A stretch of 64,000 bases of DNA from Nostoc linckia z4 (GTDB taxonomy: Bacteria; Cyanobacteriota; Cyanobacteriia; Cyanobacteriales; Nostocaceae), in the NCBI RefSeq assembly GCF_002608075.1, contig NZ_LAHA01000034.1, forward strand, positions 32,716-96,715, written 5' to 3'. This document shows positions 45,134 through 56,600 of this stretch, piece after piece (the first letter of the stretch is position 1; each line of letters opens with the position of its first letter). The notes beneath the pieces were generated by a model. It searched no databases. It worked only from the letters and a program-made list of their open reading frames with translations, and was not told the origin of the DNA. Both the position numbers and the translations under genes were made by a program.

Positions 45134-45374
45134 ATATGATCTTGACACGGTAGCCACAATTGCCAAAAAGTCGCACTAAAATCATCAGAGCTACTACGCT
45201 CTGCTGATGAAGAAACTGCATGATTACCCATCATAATGACTGAATGTTTCGCTCTTCAATCAAAGCTTTATACTATCAAAAATTATACACCTGATGAGCG
45301 ATCGCTGGCTCATACCAAATCTTATCAACGAAATGTCTAATGGGACTTAAACAAAAATAGAGGAAAAAGCAGAC

Positions 45375-48300
45375 GTGAATAACAGCAGGAAATTTGCTTA
45401 CGGCAAGCCTGGATTGTTCCAAGCATTGGAAACTATAATCCCGATCGCTATAATATCGATATTGACCAGCAATGCTTGCCTCGCACAAATTATACCTGAT
45501 ACCACGTTGGGAAATCAAAACTCCCGCGTGATGAGTGGTGTCAACATTAAAGGAAATGGGGCTGACTTAATTGAAGGTGGTGTTCAAAGCGGAACCAACC
45601 TTTTTCATAGTTTTGCAGAATTTAATGTCAACAATGGGCAGAGGATATATTTTGCCAACCCTACAGGCATTGCTAATATTTTGAGCCGAGTTACTGGCAA
45701 TAACCCTTCTAATATTTTGGGTACTTTGGGCGTAAATGGTGCAGCTAATTTATTTTTGCTCAATCCCAATGGAATTATTTTTGGCCCAAATGCCCAGCTA
45801 GATATTCAAGGTTCATTCCTGGCTACCACAGCTAACAGTTTTCAGTTTCCTGATGGTAGTGAATTTAGTGCTACTAATCCCCAAGCGCCGCCACTGTTAA
45901 CAATGACTGTACCTGTGGGTGTGCAGTTTGGTTCACAGCAAACGGCAAGTATTACTAATCAAGGGAATTTGGTAATAGGAAAGGATTTAACGCTGAATGC
46001 AGAGAATCTGGATTTACAAGGACAACTCCAGGCTGGTGGTAATTTAACATTACAAGCGCAGGACACTTTAAAAGTTAGAGATAGCGCAACTAATCCTTTC
46101 ATTGCAGCTGCGGGTGGGAATATGTTATTGCAGTCTGAAAATACCATTGTCCGTGATGCATATTTTTGGGCTGGAGGTAATTTTAGAATAGAAAAACTGA
46201 ATGGCCATTTAGGTGAACTGTCTAGTTATGATTTTAATAATGGCGTTTTGTCTTTTTACCCTCTAGTAATTCGCGCTAGTGGGGATGTGAGTTTCGATAG
46301 TTACACAGGAGCATCTTTGCACATTCTAGCGGGTGGGAGTGTCAATATTTACGGTGACGTTACAATCTCTGGCGTAGACACCACAAGCAATTCTATTCAA
46401 GAAACTGTCACGCTGTCGGATGGAAAAACAGAGATAGACATTGATGGTAACGCTACACCAACACTCGATATCAGAGCAGGGGTAAATTCCAATTATATTG
46501 GAACTCCAGGATTTACACCCAATTTGTCAATTGGATTCAATGGGCAAAATCCTAATACAACCAATGAATCAACAAATGCAAATATTACCATTCAAGGTAC
46601 TATTTCTAATATTTCAGGCTCTAAATCTAATAGTGAGCAGATATTTATAACTAATCAGTATAAACCCAATACAAAATTGGCGGGTGATATTACAACAGGA
46701 ATAATCTCTACTGATGGTGATGTCACTGTTGATTCGCGGGGTGATATTACAACTAATGGTAAAATTAATACAAATGCAGATATTATATCTCAAACTCCTA
46801 GTAGGATTGCTGGAAATGTCACGATTCTATCTAGAGGTGATATCCATATTTTAAAGAATATAGAAGCCTCTAGTAATAGAGATACAGATAATTATAATGA
46901 GATCACTATTAATTCTAAGGAAGGTTCCGTTTATTTAAATGGTTCTAATTTAGATGTAACCAATACTGGTTCAGGCTATGCAGGAAATATCTATATTCAT
47001 GCTAATGACAAAATATCGATTCTTAATGGCAGTAAGATAATGAGTCAGGGAAATTTTGGTTATATTGACATTGATACAGGCAGTTTGTCTGTGAATAATT
47101 CTGAAATAAATACTAATAATAATGGTTCAGAGTATGCAGGATTTATCATAATTAATGCCAGTGACAAAATATCGATTCTTAATGGCAGTAAGATAATGAG
47201 TCAGGGAAATTTTGGTTATATTGACATTGATACAGGCAGTTTGTCTGTGAATAATTCTGAAATAAATACTAATAATAATGGTTCAGAGTATGCAGGATTT
47301 ATCATAATTAATGCCAGTGACAAAATATCGATTCTCAACGGCAGCAAGATAATGAGTCAGGGAAATTATGGCTTTATTATGATTAATACAGGCAGTTTGT
47401 CTCTGAATAATTCTGCAATAAATACTAATAATGGTTCAGAGAATGCAGTAGTTGACAGTATGAATGCTAGTGGAAAAACAAAAAATACCCCACCATCCAG
47501 TAATGTAAACCAGGATGCAGGATCTATCATAATTAAGGCCAACGATCAAATATCGATTCTCAACGGTAGCAAGATAAATAGTGAGGGAAATTCTGGTTAT
47601 ATTGACATTGATACAGGCAGTTTGTCTGTGAATGATTCTGAAATAAATACTAATAATAATGGTTCAGATAAGGCAGGATATATCACAATCAATGCTAGTA
47701 ATCAAATATCTATTCTTGACAACAGCTATATATTGAGCCTGGGAAATGGTGGACAGATATTTATTGGCAGTGATGATAAAATATCTCCGACTAAAAGCGT
47801 TACTATTGATAATTCTTTTCTGAGTACAGATAATTTCTCATCTAATGGTGGTAATGCGGGCAATATAAAAATATACGCTATTGCAGAAGTTTCGATTAAA
47901 AACAGTTTTATATTCAGTGGCATAGGCCAGACCATAAAAAATCAAAGCCGCAATACTGACAAAAGTAATGCAAATGGTGGAACTGTAAATATTGAATCAC
48001 AAGGCTTAGTAAGTTTAGACAACTCAAAGATATTTAGTGATATCTTTTCTTCAGAGGCACAGGGTAGTCCAGGACAAATTAAAATCTCAGCAGGCTCACT
48101 AATTATCAACAATGGGTCTAAATTAGACACCTCCACATCTGGTCAAGGGAATGCAGGCGATGTGACTATTAATGTTTTCGATTCCATTTCACTAAAAAAT
48201 AGTGTAATTTCCAGTAGTGTTAGAGACACAGCAACAGGCAGAGGTGGAAATATTAATATTACTGCTCATTCCCTGACTGCTGCTGATGGAGGAAAAATAG

Positions 48301-49100
48301 AGGCTAAGAGTGAAGGCAACGGAGATGCTGGCGATATCAATATCACAACACAAAATTTGCAGCTTCGTCGCAAAAGCCAAATTTCCACTACAGCCAACAC
48401 ACAAGGATCTGGTGGTAAAGGCGGTAACATCACAATTACTGCCAAGGATGGATTTGTTGTCACAGTTCCAACAGAAGACAGCGATATCATTGCCAATGCC
48501 TTTGGTGGACAAGGAGGCAAGATTAAGATTACCGCCAACCGCGTTCTAGGATTTCAAAATCGGGGAAAGTTGAGTTCAGCAGAACTGAATAAAATTGAAA
48601 CCAATGGCATCAGTGATATCAGCGCTAGTTCTGATGTAGTAGGTGCAGACGGGGAGGTAGCTATTGAAGCCCTTAGTATTGACCCTAGTCAGGGACTTGT
48701 CGCATTGCCGACAACCTTAGTAGACCCCTCTAGATTAATTGCCCAAGGCTGTAGCTCTAACAACAGTAGCGTTGCTAAGGGGCAGAGTGAATTTGTGATC
48801 ACTGGACGTGGTGGACTACCGCCGAGTCCTGATGATACTCTCAAGCCAGGGGCTATTTTACCTAAATGGGTAGTAAATAATACTGCTAATTATAGTAATA
48901 ATCCTGAAAATATGACTGTAAAAGAAATGAATTTAAGGCAATTATCATCAAATACTTCCGCCCCTTTAGTAGAAGCAGTAGGTATGGTACGCAGTGCGAA
49001 TGGAGATATTGTTTTGACTGCTCAATCAACAACGACTACTTTGTTGCAGTCGGGGTTATCTACTCAAGCCTGTAATGTTACTCAAGGGAATGTCCGATGA
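45375..49100 (+). CDS. Two-partner secretion exoprotein (filamentous-haemagglutinin N-terminal domain)
   Basis: 1241 aa, TpsA type. A signal peptide (about 1-38) precedes the TPS domain (about 39-165: IIPDTTLGNQNSRV, NLFHSFAEFNVNNGQRIYF, LFLLNPNGIIFGPNAQLD), which is recognised by the partner transporter. The rest is a right-handed beta-helix rich in N/S/G/I, with repeated units DKISILNGSKIMSQGN...DIDTGSLSVNNSEINTNN. Two of these are identical copies at DNA level (47007-47162 and 47163-47318). The C-terminus has the cyanobacterial pattern ITGRGGLPPSPDDTL and a Cys pair. It should be exported to the surface or released, probably as an adhesin or contact protein. The start GTG 45375 is the best candidate. 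The stop overlaps tpsB by ATGA. Confidence 0.93.
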   Translation: MNNSRKFAYGKPGLFQALETIIPIAIISILTSNACLAQIIPDTTLGNQNSRVMSGVNIKGNGADLIEGGVQSGTNLFHSFAEFNVNNGQRIYFANPTGIANILSRVTGNNPSNILGTLGVNGAANLFLLNPNGIIFGPNAQLDIQGSFLATTANSFQFPDGSEFSATNPQAPPLLTMTVPVGVQFGSQQTASITNQGNLVIGKDLTLNAENLDLQGQLQAGGNLTLQAQDTLKVRDSATNPFIAAAGGNMLLQSENTIVRDAYFWAGGNFRIEKLNGHLGELSSYDFNNGVLSFYPLVIRASGDVSFDSYTGASLHILAGGSVNIYGDVTISGVDTTSNSIQETVTLSDGKTEIDIDGNATPTLDIRAGVNSNYIGTPGFTPNLSIGFNGQNPNTTNESTNANITIQGTISNISGSKSNSEQIFITNQYKPNTKLAGDITTGIISTDGDVTVDSRGDITTNGKINTNADIISQTPSRIAGNVTILSRGDIHILKNIEASSNRDTDNYNEITINSKEGSVYLNGSNLDVTNTGSGYAGNIYIHANDKISILNGSKIMSQGNFGYIDIDTGSLSVNNSEINTNNNGSEYAGFIIINASDKISILNGSKIMSQGNFGYIDIDTGSLSVNNSEINTNNNGSEYAGFIIINASDKISILNGSKIMSQGNYGFIMINTGSLSLNNSAINTNNGSENAVVDSMNASGKTKNTPPSSNVNQDAGSIIIKANDQISILNGSKINSEGNSGYIDIDTGSLSVNDSEINTNNNGSDKAGYITINASNQISILDNSYILSLGNGGQIFIGSDDKISPTKSVTIDNSFLSTDNFSSNGGNAGNIKIYAIAEVSIKNSFIFSGIGQTIKNQSRNTDKSNANGGTVNIESQGLVSLDNSKIFSDIFSSEAQGSPGQIKISAGSLIINNGSKLDTSTSGQGNAGDVTINVFDSISLKNSVISSSVRDTATGRGGNINITAHSLTAADGGKIEAKSEGNGDAGDINITTQNLQLRRKSQISTTANTQGSGGKGGNITITAKDGFVVTVPTEDSDIIANAFGGQGGKIKITANRVLGFQNRGKLSSAELNKIETNGISDISASSDVVGADGEVAIEALSIDPSQGLVALPTTLVDPSRLIAQGCSSNNSSVAKGQSEFVITGRGGLPPSPDDTLKPGAILPKWVVNNTANYSNNPENMTVKEMNLRQLSSNTSAPLVEAVGMVRSANGDIVLTAQSTTTTLLQSGLSTQACNVTQGNVR
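47007..47318. repeat. 156-bp exact tandem duplication within the TPS exoprotein gene
   Basis: 47007-47162 and 47163-47318 appear identical base for base. Each encodes the 52-aa block starting DKISILNGSKIMSQG. Further diverged copies start at 47319, 47544 and about 47700, and the period is conserved in most of them. The array encodes successive turns of the beta-helix. Confidence 0.9.
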
Positions 49101-50851
49101 TCGACAACTGGCTGGGTAGGCGATCGCCCAATCTATATCTATACTATTCAAATAAGGTCTATATATTATTCCTGCTAACAGGGCTAATCCTTGGCTTTTA
49201 TCCACAATCCTTAGCGGCTCAACAGGCTCCCATTGAGGTAAAACCGCCTTCAATACAACCACTACCCCAACCACAACCTCTACCAGAACTACCGCCTCCA
49301 GAACAACTATTACCCACTGCACCCCAGTCACCAACTCAACCAGATGTTAATCCGCAGACATTAGCACAAACGTTGGTTGTAGAACGGTTTGAGTTTGTGG
49401 GGAATACAGTTTTTAGCACCCAAGAACTGGCGAAGTTGACGGCTCCTTACCTCAAACGCCCAATTACCTTTAATGATTTACTCAAGCTACGTTTAGAACT
49501 GACGAAATTATATATAGATAGAGGCTATATTACCTCTGGAGTAATTATTCCTCCCCAAACTGTGAAAGCAGGGGTAGTGGTAATGCAGGCGGTAGAAGGA
49601 AGTTTAGAAAAGATAAATGTTACAGGTACGCGCCGCCTCAACCCCAGCTATATACGCGATCGCCTAGCGATCGCTGCTGGTAAACCATTATCCCGCGATC
49701 GCCTACTTGCAGGATTGCAACTATTACAACTCGATCCTTTAATTAAAAGTATATCTACTGACTTACAAGCTGGCATACGTCCGGGTACGAATATTTTAGA
49801 AGTTAAAGTTACTGAAGCCGATTCTTTTAGCACTCAATTAGTACTAGATAACCAACGCAGTCCGAGTGTGGGAAGTTTTCGGCGGCGCATCAATCTTACC
49901 CAAGCCAATTTATTAGGGTTAGGAGACGGTTTAAGTGTTGGTTATACCAATACTGATGGTAGTAATGGCTTTGATGTTAGCTATAGCCTACCAGTCAACC
50001 CACGCAACGGTAAGCTGATTTTTACCTATGGCAATACTAATAGTGATGTTATAGAGCGTCCTTTTAACTCCTTGGATATTAATTCTCAGTCTAGTTACTA
50101 CGAGTTAACCTTTCGTCAACCCCTTTTACAAACTCCCAGTCAAGAGTTCACTTTAGGAATTACCGCCAGCCACCAAGCAAGTCAAACATTTTTAGGTTAT
50201 AACGACATCGGCGCGTTTCCGCTAGCGGTTGGTGCTGATAACCAAGGAAGGACGAGGGTTTCTGCTATCCGATTTTTTCAAGAATGGACTCAACGCAGTG
50301 GCCAACAAGTAATAGCAGCGCGATCGCAATTTAGTCTCGGCTTGGGTATTTTAGGAGCCACAATCAATCAAGATGAACCCGATAGCCGTTTTTTTAGCTG
50401 GCGAGGACAAGCACAATGGTTGCGCCAGCTAGCGCCCGATACCTTAGTGCTGCTGCAAGCTGATATGCAATTAGCAGATAGAAAACTCTTAGGACTGGAA
50501 CAATTTGGCATCGGTGGACAAACAACTGTGCGCGGATACCGTCAGGATCAACTCTTGACAGATAATGGTGTGCAAGCAACCGCAGAAATTCGCTTACCGA
50601 TTCTGCGAGTTCCTCAAGGAGTCTTGCAACTCACGCCTTTTGCAGATATAGGTACTGGCTGGAATCATGGCGGCTCAAATCCCCGTAATAACACTTTAAT
50701 CGGTACCGGAATAGGCTTGCTGTGGCGACAGGGTAATAATTTTACTGCACGTTTTGATTGGGGTATCCCACTAACATCAGTTAATTCTCAGAATGATAAA
50801 ACATGGCAAGAAAACGGTTTGTATTTCTCTGTTATATATACACCTTTTTAA
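49097..50851 (+). CDS. TPS transporter, ShlB/FhaC/HecB family outer-membrane protein
   Basis: A 584-aa TpsB/Omp85 protein. A signal peptide (about 1-42) precedes a Pro-rich stretch (QPLPQPQPLPELPPPEQLLP). A first POTRA is at about 95-165 (FEFVGNTVFSTQELAKLT, GYITSGVIIPPQ) and a second at about 168-240 (KINVTGTRRLNPSYIRDRL, ILEVKVTEAD). The C-terminal 16-strand barrel contains the VRGYR motif (about residue 476) that marks the FhaC/ShlB barrel interior loop, and it ends FSVIYTPF with the terminal aromatic. It exports the preceding TpsA. It overlaps the tpsA stop by 4 bp (ATGA), which implies coupled translation. Confidence 0.95.
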   Translation: MIDNWLGRRSPNLYLYYSNKVYILFLLTGLILGFYPQSLAAQQAPIEVKPPSIQPLPQPQPLPELPPPEQLLPTAPQSPTQPDVNPQTLAQTLVVERFEFVGNTVFSTQELAKLTAPYLKRPITFNDLLKLRLELTKLYIDRGYITSGVIIPPQTVKAGVVVMQAVEGSLEKINVTGTRRLNPSYIRDRLAIAAGKPLSRDRLLAGLQLLQLDPLIKSISTDLQAGIRPGTNILEVKVTEADSFSTQLVLDNQRSPSVGSFRRRINLTQANLLGLGDGLSVGYTNTDGSNGFDVSYSLPVNPRNGKLIFTYGNTNSDVIERPFNSLDINSQSSYYELTFRQPLLQTPSQEFTLGITASHQASQTFLGYNDIGAFPLAVGADNQGRTRVSAIRFFQEWTQRSGQQVIAARSQFSLGLGILGATINQDEPDSRFFSWRGQAQWLRQLAPDTLVLLQADMQLADRKLLGLEQFGIGGQTTVRGYRQDQLLTDNGVQATAEIRLPILRVPQGVLQLTPFADIGTGWNHGGSNPRNNTLIGTGIGLLWRQGNNFTARFDWGIPLTSVNSQNDKTWQENGLYFSVIYTPF

Positions 50852-50862
50852 ATCGGGGATTG

Positions 50863-53478
50863 ATGCTAAGAGTGAAAAATTTTTCTCAGAAACAACGCCA
50901 AAGATTCTGGTATGGACTTTTGGCTTGTCTGACAACTTTACTATGTATATTCGGTTCGCCTGTGGTGGCTCGTGATGTGGTAAGTCAAGGGTTGACTGCA
51001 TCTGTGGTTGCTTCTTTTTATCAAGAGGAAGCAGCTAAAAATCTTTATATGTCAGGACGATTTGCAGAAGCAGTAAAGCTATTACAGCAAGCCTATCAAA
51101 CAAGTGGGAACCAAGTAGAAAAGGCGGTGATTCTGAGTAATTTGGCTCTCAACTTGCACCAATTAGGCCGCATTGATGAAGCAAGTGGGGCAATTGAAGA
51201 AGCGATCGCTATCTTACAAAATACTGCCAATTCACCACCAGTTTGGGCGCAAGTTTGGGATATCAAAGGTAATCTGGAACTAGCACAGGGTAAAGCTCAA
51301 GCAGCTTTGTCATCCTGGGAAACAGCCGCATCGCTCTACCAACAATTAAAAGATAGCAATAGAGCTATCCTCGCCCAAATTAACCAAGCACAAGCATTGC
51401 AGGCTTTAGGACTCTATCGCCGAGAGATTTCTCTACTCCAGAGTTTGACAACGGATCTGCAAAAACAACCAGACTCTCTGGCTAAGGCGGCTAGTTTTCG
51501 CAACTTGGGTGAGGCGCTGGCGTTGGCTGGGGATATCGATCGGGCAAAAAAACATTTACAACAAAGTCTGGAGATTGCTCAAAAACTGCGATCGGCAGAA
51601 ACCATTGCTACAGCTTACCTGAGTTTGGGTAATCTCGCTTATATTCCCGGTAGCAGCATAGAACAAAAAAAGACTGCTCTGGCTTATTACGAAAAAGCAG
51701 CTATTTCATCAACTACTGCAACTAGCAAAATCCCATCTCAACTTAACTGTTTACGCCTGTTGATTGAGTTGGAACAATGGCCAGCCGCTCAAGCATTATA
51801 TCCCGAAATTCAAAGTCAAATTGCTAACCTGCCGCTTGGCCGTTCGGCGATTTACGCTCAGGTAAATTTGGCTCAACGCCTTTTAGAAATGAGGCAGAAA
51901 TTCCCTGAACCCAACCCAGAAACAATTGCTAAAATCCTGGCTGTGGCACGTCAGCAGGCGCAACAATTGGAAGATGTACGCTCAGAGTCTTTTGTATTAG
52001 GTAATCTTGGACACTTGTATGAATTATCTCAACAATGGTCTATAGCCCAGGATTTGACCACACAGGCGCTAAATTTGTCACAGTCAATTCAAGCATCAGA
52101 TATCGCCTATCGTTGGCAGTGGCAACTGGGACGTATTCTTTGCCAAGGTAAACCCCAGTGCGATCGCCAGGGAGATATTACAGGAGCCATCGCTGCCTAT
52201 CAACAAGCATTTAATACTCTACAAAATATCCGTAGCGATTTGATTGCTACGAATAAAAATGTGCAGTTTTCTTTTCGGGAAACGGTAGAACCTGTATATC
52301 GCCGTTTAGTAGATTTATTACTTCAATCATCAGCACCAAGTCAAGAGAATTTAACACAGGCTCGTAATGTAATTGAAGCGCTGCAAGTGGCGAAATTACA
52401 AAACTATTTGCGGCAAGCTTGTGAAGATACGAAATTAGCACTCGATAAGGTGATTGACTCCCAAGACCAAACATCTGCTGTTATTTATGCAATTATTTTA
52501 AACGATCGTTTAGAAGTTATTCTCAAGCGACCGAATAAAAAACTTAGCCATTATGCTACCCCGCCTCAACAGAAAATTGAGGAAGTTGTCAGCCGACTAT
52601 ATGAAAATCTGCAAGAAGATGGTAGTTATGAAGAAGTACAACAGGATGGTCAAAAAGTTTATAACTGGCTGATTCAACCAATAGAAAAAGACTTAAAGGA
52701 TAGCAAAATTAAAAATTTGATTTTTGTTTTGGATGGCCCTTTAAGAAAAATCCCGATGGCTAGTCTCTATGATGGACAACAGTATCTAGTAGAAAAATAT
52801 GCTGTATCCTTAGCTTTGGGGTTACAAGTACGCGAACCCATTGCTTTAGATAGATCGAAAATCAAAATTCTGGCTGCCAGCTTAACTCAACCACCAAATA
52901 ACACAGAATTTTCTGGTTTTTCTCGGTTAACAAATGTTGAGCAAGAAATCAAGGAGATTAAAAAGACGGGATTAGCCGTTAACTGGATCGCCGATCGAGT
53001 ATTTACTACAAAAAACTTTAACAAAAAACTAAATTCTACTAATTTTGACGTAGTACATTTAGCAACCCACGGTCTATTTAGTGCAAATCGAGAAAATACT
53101 TTTGTGGTGACAGCAGATGGAAAGTTGAAGATAGATGAATTCGATCGATTGTTTCTTACCCAAAAACAAAACCGTACTCACAGAATTGAGTTACTGGTTC
53201 TTAGTGCTTGCCAGACAGCTACAGGTAATGACCAAGCAGTGATGGGTATTGCTGGAACTACAGTTCAAGCTGGGGCTAGTAGTGCGATCGCCAGTTTGTG
53301 GGATTTAGACGATGAAGCCAGCGTTCCATTCATTAAAGAATTTTATACACATCTAGGACAACCCAACATCAGCAGAGCCGAAGCACTTCGTCTCGCACAA
53401 CAAGCTCTACTGAAAAACCCTAAATATGACCACCCTCGTTATTGGGCCCCCTATGTCTTAGTTGGTAGTTGGCTTTGA
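50863..53478 (+). CDS. Exported TPR-CHAT caspase-like protease
   Basis: 871 aa. An N-terminal signal or anchor (LLACLTTLLCIFGSPVVA, about 20-37) is followed by TPR repeats (about 45-480, for example GRFAEAVKLLQQAYQTSGNQ) and a CHAT domain (about 590-871). Catalytic residues are present: His 736 in VVHLATHG and Cys 783 in VLSACQTA, with SLWDLDDEASVPFIKEFY and RYWAPYVLVGSW completing the family pattern. CHAT proteases (separase/caspase relatives) cleave partner proteins. I chose ATG 50863 (MLRVKNFSQ) because it starts 11 bp after the transporter stop; ATG 50803 would overlap the previous gene. It is part of the TPS operon. Confidence 0.92.
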   Translation: MLRVKNFSQKQRQRFWYGLLACLTTLLCIFGSPVVARDVVSQGLTASVVASFYQEEAAKNLYMSGRFAEAVKLLQQAYQTSGNQVEKAVILSNLALNLHQLGRIDEASGAIEEAIAILQNTANSPPVWAQVWDIKGNLELAQGKAQAALSSWETAASLYQQLKDSNRAILAQINQAQALQALGLYRREISLLQSLTTDLQKQPDSLAKAASFRNLGEALALAGDIDRAKKHLQQSLEIAQKLRSAETIATAYLSLGNLAYIPGSSIEQKKTALAYYEKAAISSTTATSKIPSQLNCLRLLIELEQWPAAQALYPEIQSQIANLPLGRSAIYAQVNLAQRLLEMRQKFPEPNPETIAKILAVARQQAQQLEDVRSESFVLGNLGHLYELSQQWSIAQDLTTQALNLSQSIQASDIAYRWQWQLGRILCQGKPQCDRQGDITGAIAAYQQAFNTLQNIRSDLIATNKNVQFSFRETVEPVYRRLVDLLLQSSAPSQENLTQARNVIEALQVAKLQNYLRQACEDTKLALDKVIDSQDQTSAVIYAIILNDRLEVILKRPNKKLSHYATPPQQKIEEVVSRLYENLQEDGSYEEVQQDGQKVYNWLIQPIEKDLKDSKIKNLIFVLDGPLRKIPMASLYDGQQYLVEKYAVSLALGLQVREPIALDRSKIKILAASLTQPPNNTEFSGFSRLTNVEQEIKEIKKTGLAVNWIADRVFTTKNFNKKLNSTNFDVVHLATHGLFSANRENTFVVTADGKLKIDEFDRLFLTQKQNRTHRIELLVLSACQTATGNDQAVMGIAGTTVQAGASSAIASLWDLDDEASVPFIKEFYTHLGQPNISRAEALRLAQQALLKNPKYDHPRYWAPYVLVGSWL

Positions 53479-53622
53479 TGTCAAAAAGCTCCTAAATCTA
53501 AAAATTCAGTAATTCCTGTTTTACATCGTCTTTAAATTGTAAATGACCCAAATCCGACAAGGTAAGAGCAGATGAGTACAGTAATGTCAAACAATTTCTA
53601 AAAATGAGCATTAATACTCAAT

Positions 53623-56600
53623 ATGAATAGCTTTAAAGATGCATTTATTTCTTATGGAAGAGCAGATAGCAAAGATTTTGCAACTAAGCTGCATCAGCGA
53701 CTTGTAGAAGCAGACTTGAAAATTTGGTTTGACCAAAATGATATTCCTTTGGGTGTTGATTTCCAAAATCAAATAGATGATGGAATTGATAAATCAGACA
53801 ATTTTCTCTTTATCATTGCGCCTCACTCAATCAACTCCATTTATTGCGGTAAAGAAATAGACTTAGCACTCCGCCGGAATAAACGCATTATTCCCTTACT
53901 CCATGTAGAGCAAATTACTCAGGAAATTTGGCAGCAACGCAATCCTAGAGGTGAAGCAAGTCACTGGGAAGAATATAAAGCCAAGGGGTCACATTCCAGT
54001 TTTCCCAATATGCATCCAGCTATTGGCAAGATTAACTGGGTATACTTCCGTGAAGGTATAGATGACTTTGAGAAATCCTTTGCGGGACTGCTAGAGCTAT
54101 TTTCCCGTCATCAAGAGTATGTGCGTCAACACACCTACTTTTTAGCCAAAGCCATAGAGTGGGAACAAAAACAACAAAAGTCACAATACCTGTTAGTTGG
54201 TGAAGAACGGATACAAGCTGAAGACTGGCTGAAAATTCGGTTTCAACACGAGCAACCGCCCTGTGAACCTACGGATTTACACTGTGCTTTAATTTGTCAG
54301 AGTATCAAAAATGCTAACAACCTGATGACTCAGGTGTTCCTCTCCTACTCAGAAAAAGAGAGGCCATTTATGGAGAAAATTGCCAAAATCTTGATGCGAG
54401 AAAGCTTCACGGTTTGGACAAATAAAACAGATATTCAGTCTGGATCGGATTTTGTCGAGTCAATTTATCGAGGTATTGAGGAAGCAGACAATCTGGTTTT
54501 TCTGATGTCTGCGGCCTCTTTGCAATCAGAATACTGTCAAATGGAACTGTCTCATGCTTTCTCTCTGAAAAAGCGGGTCATTCCTTTGTCGATCGAACAA
54601 GTAGACCTAGAGCAAATTCCTGTCGAATTACGTACCTTGCACTTTATCGACTTTACAGAGCAACAACCGCAGGGAAAAAACTCTGCCAATATTGACCAGC
54701 TAATTAATATACTGTTTCAAGATACAGCTTACTACGAACAGCATAAAATTTTATTAGTCAAAGCTCTCAAGTGGGAACGACAAAAACGCAATTCTAGTAT
54801 TTTGTTGCGGAGTCACAATCTCCGTAATGCTGAAGCTTGGTTAAAGGTAGCTAAACAAAAAACGCAACATCTGCCCATACCTTTGCAAGTAGAGTTCATC
54901 ACTGAAAGCCTCAAGCAACCACCAGAGGCGGCGCTGGACGTATTTATTTCTTACTCTCGTGCTGATTCTGACTTTGCACGCAAGCTCAACGATACATTGC
55001 AAATTCAAAACAAGACTACTTGGTTCGATCAGGAAAGTATCGCCTCTGGTAGTGACTTTGAGCAAGAAATTTACCGAGGAATAGAAAGCGCCAACAACTT
55101 CTTATTTATTATTTCACCCGACTCTATCAGTTCACCCTACTGCAAGGCTGAGGTAGAGTACGCGATGAATTTGCATAAGCGAATCGTTACTGTTTTGTAT
55201 CGGGAAATGAGCATTGCAGATATTCACTCAGGGTTAGCAAAAGTGCAATGGATTGATTTTTGCAAGCATGGCGCAGATTTTCTGACCAAATTTGGGGAAT
55301 TAACTAGAACACTAGATGCAGATCCAGATTACGTGCGATCGCACACGCGTCTTTTTTTAAAAGCGAAGGAGTGGGGCGATCGCAAACGTGATGATAGTTT
55401 TTTGCTGCGGGGTAAAGATTTAGTCGCTTCTGAGGAATGGTTGAAGCAGTCTGTTGACAAACAACCAGCCCCCACCACTCTACAACTAGAGTATCTTGCC
55501 GCCAGTCGCGCTCTCCCCTATCGGAAAATCAAGCTCCGCACTGTGCTGCTGAGTAGCTTGGTTGTGACAACGGTAATGTTCATTGCTAGATTTCTCGGAT
55601 TCACCGAGCCTTTAGAACTAGCAGCTTATGACCAGATGATGTCCTTACGTCCTGATGAACCCAAGGACGAACGATTTTTAATGGTCGATGTAGATCCCGA
55701 AAGTCTTGAGAAGTTGAATGAATCCGGGAGATATCCAGGTGGTAAAGGTTCTATTCCTGATGCCGCTCTAGACGATTTACTCAAAAATCTTTCCCAACAT
55801 CAACCTAGTATGATTGGGCTGGATTTTATCCGTGATTTTCCGGCTGAGGATAGCCTAAAACAACGTTTGCAGCAAACGAAAAACTTCATTTCGGTCTGTA
55901 AAAACAGTTATGAAAATAATCGGGGTGAAAAAATTCTTGGCTTTAAACACGCACCAGAAGTCCTGTTAGAGCAAGTTGGCTTTAGTGACTTAGTTGATGA
56001 CGATGCTAAAGGTGGTCGTTTTGTGCGCCGACAATACTTGATGCAAAAGCCAGACCCTAAATATTGCAATACACCGGAAGCTTTGAGTCTAGTAATTGCT
56101 CGTCGCTATCTACAAGCCAAGGGTCAGCCTTTCACCTCTCCTCTAAATCCCGAAACCAAAGCTTATGACCAACCGATGCAGTTTGGTAAAACAGTGATTC
56201 CCCAACTACTGGGATTGGGAGGTGGCTATCAAGACATGGATAATCAGCTTCAAGGTTATCAAACGATGCTCAAATATCGTACTTTTGGCCGCGACCCCAA
56301 TAATTTCGCGCCTAGAGTCAATATTTTGGCAGTTTTGGACAATAAAGTTTCTGCTGAACAAATTAGAAATCGGATTGTACTGATTGGCTTTACTGACAGG
56401 CAAAACAGACAAGCTGATTACTGGAGTACACCCTATGGTGACGTTGCTGGAGTAACGTTGCATGGGCAAACCATCAGCCAAATCTTGAGTGCGACCTTAG
56501 ATAATCGCTCCCTCATTTGGTGGTGGCCTCTTGGTTATGAAACAATCTGGATGTTTGGCTGGGCTTTGGTAGGTGCTATTGTATGTTGGCGATTTAACCG

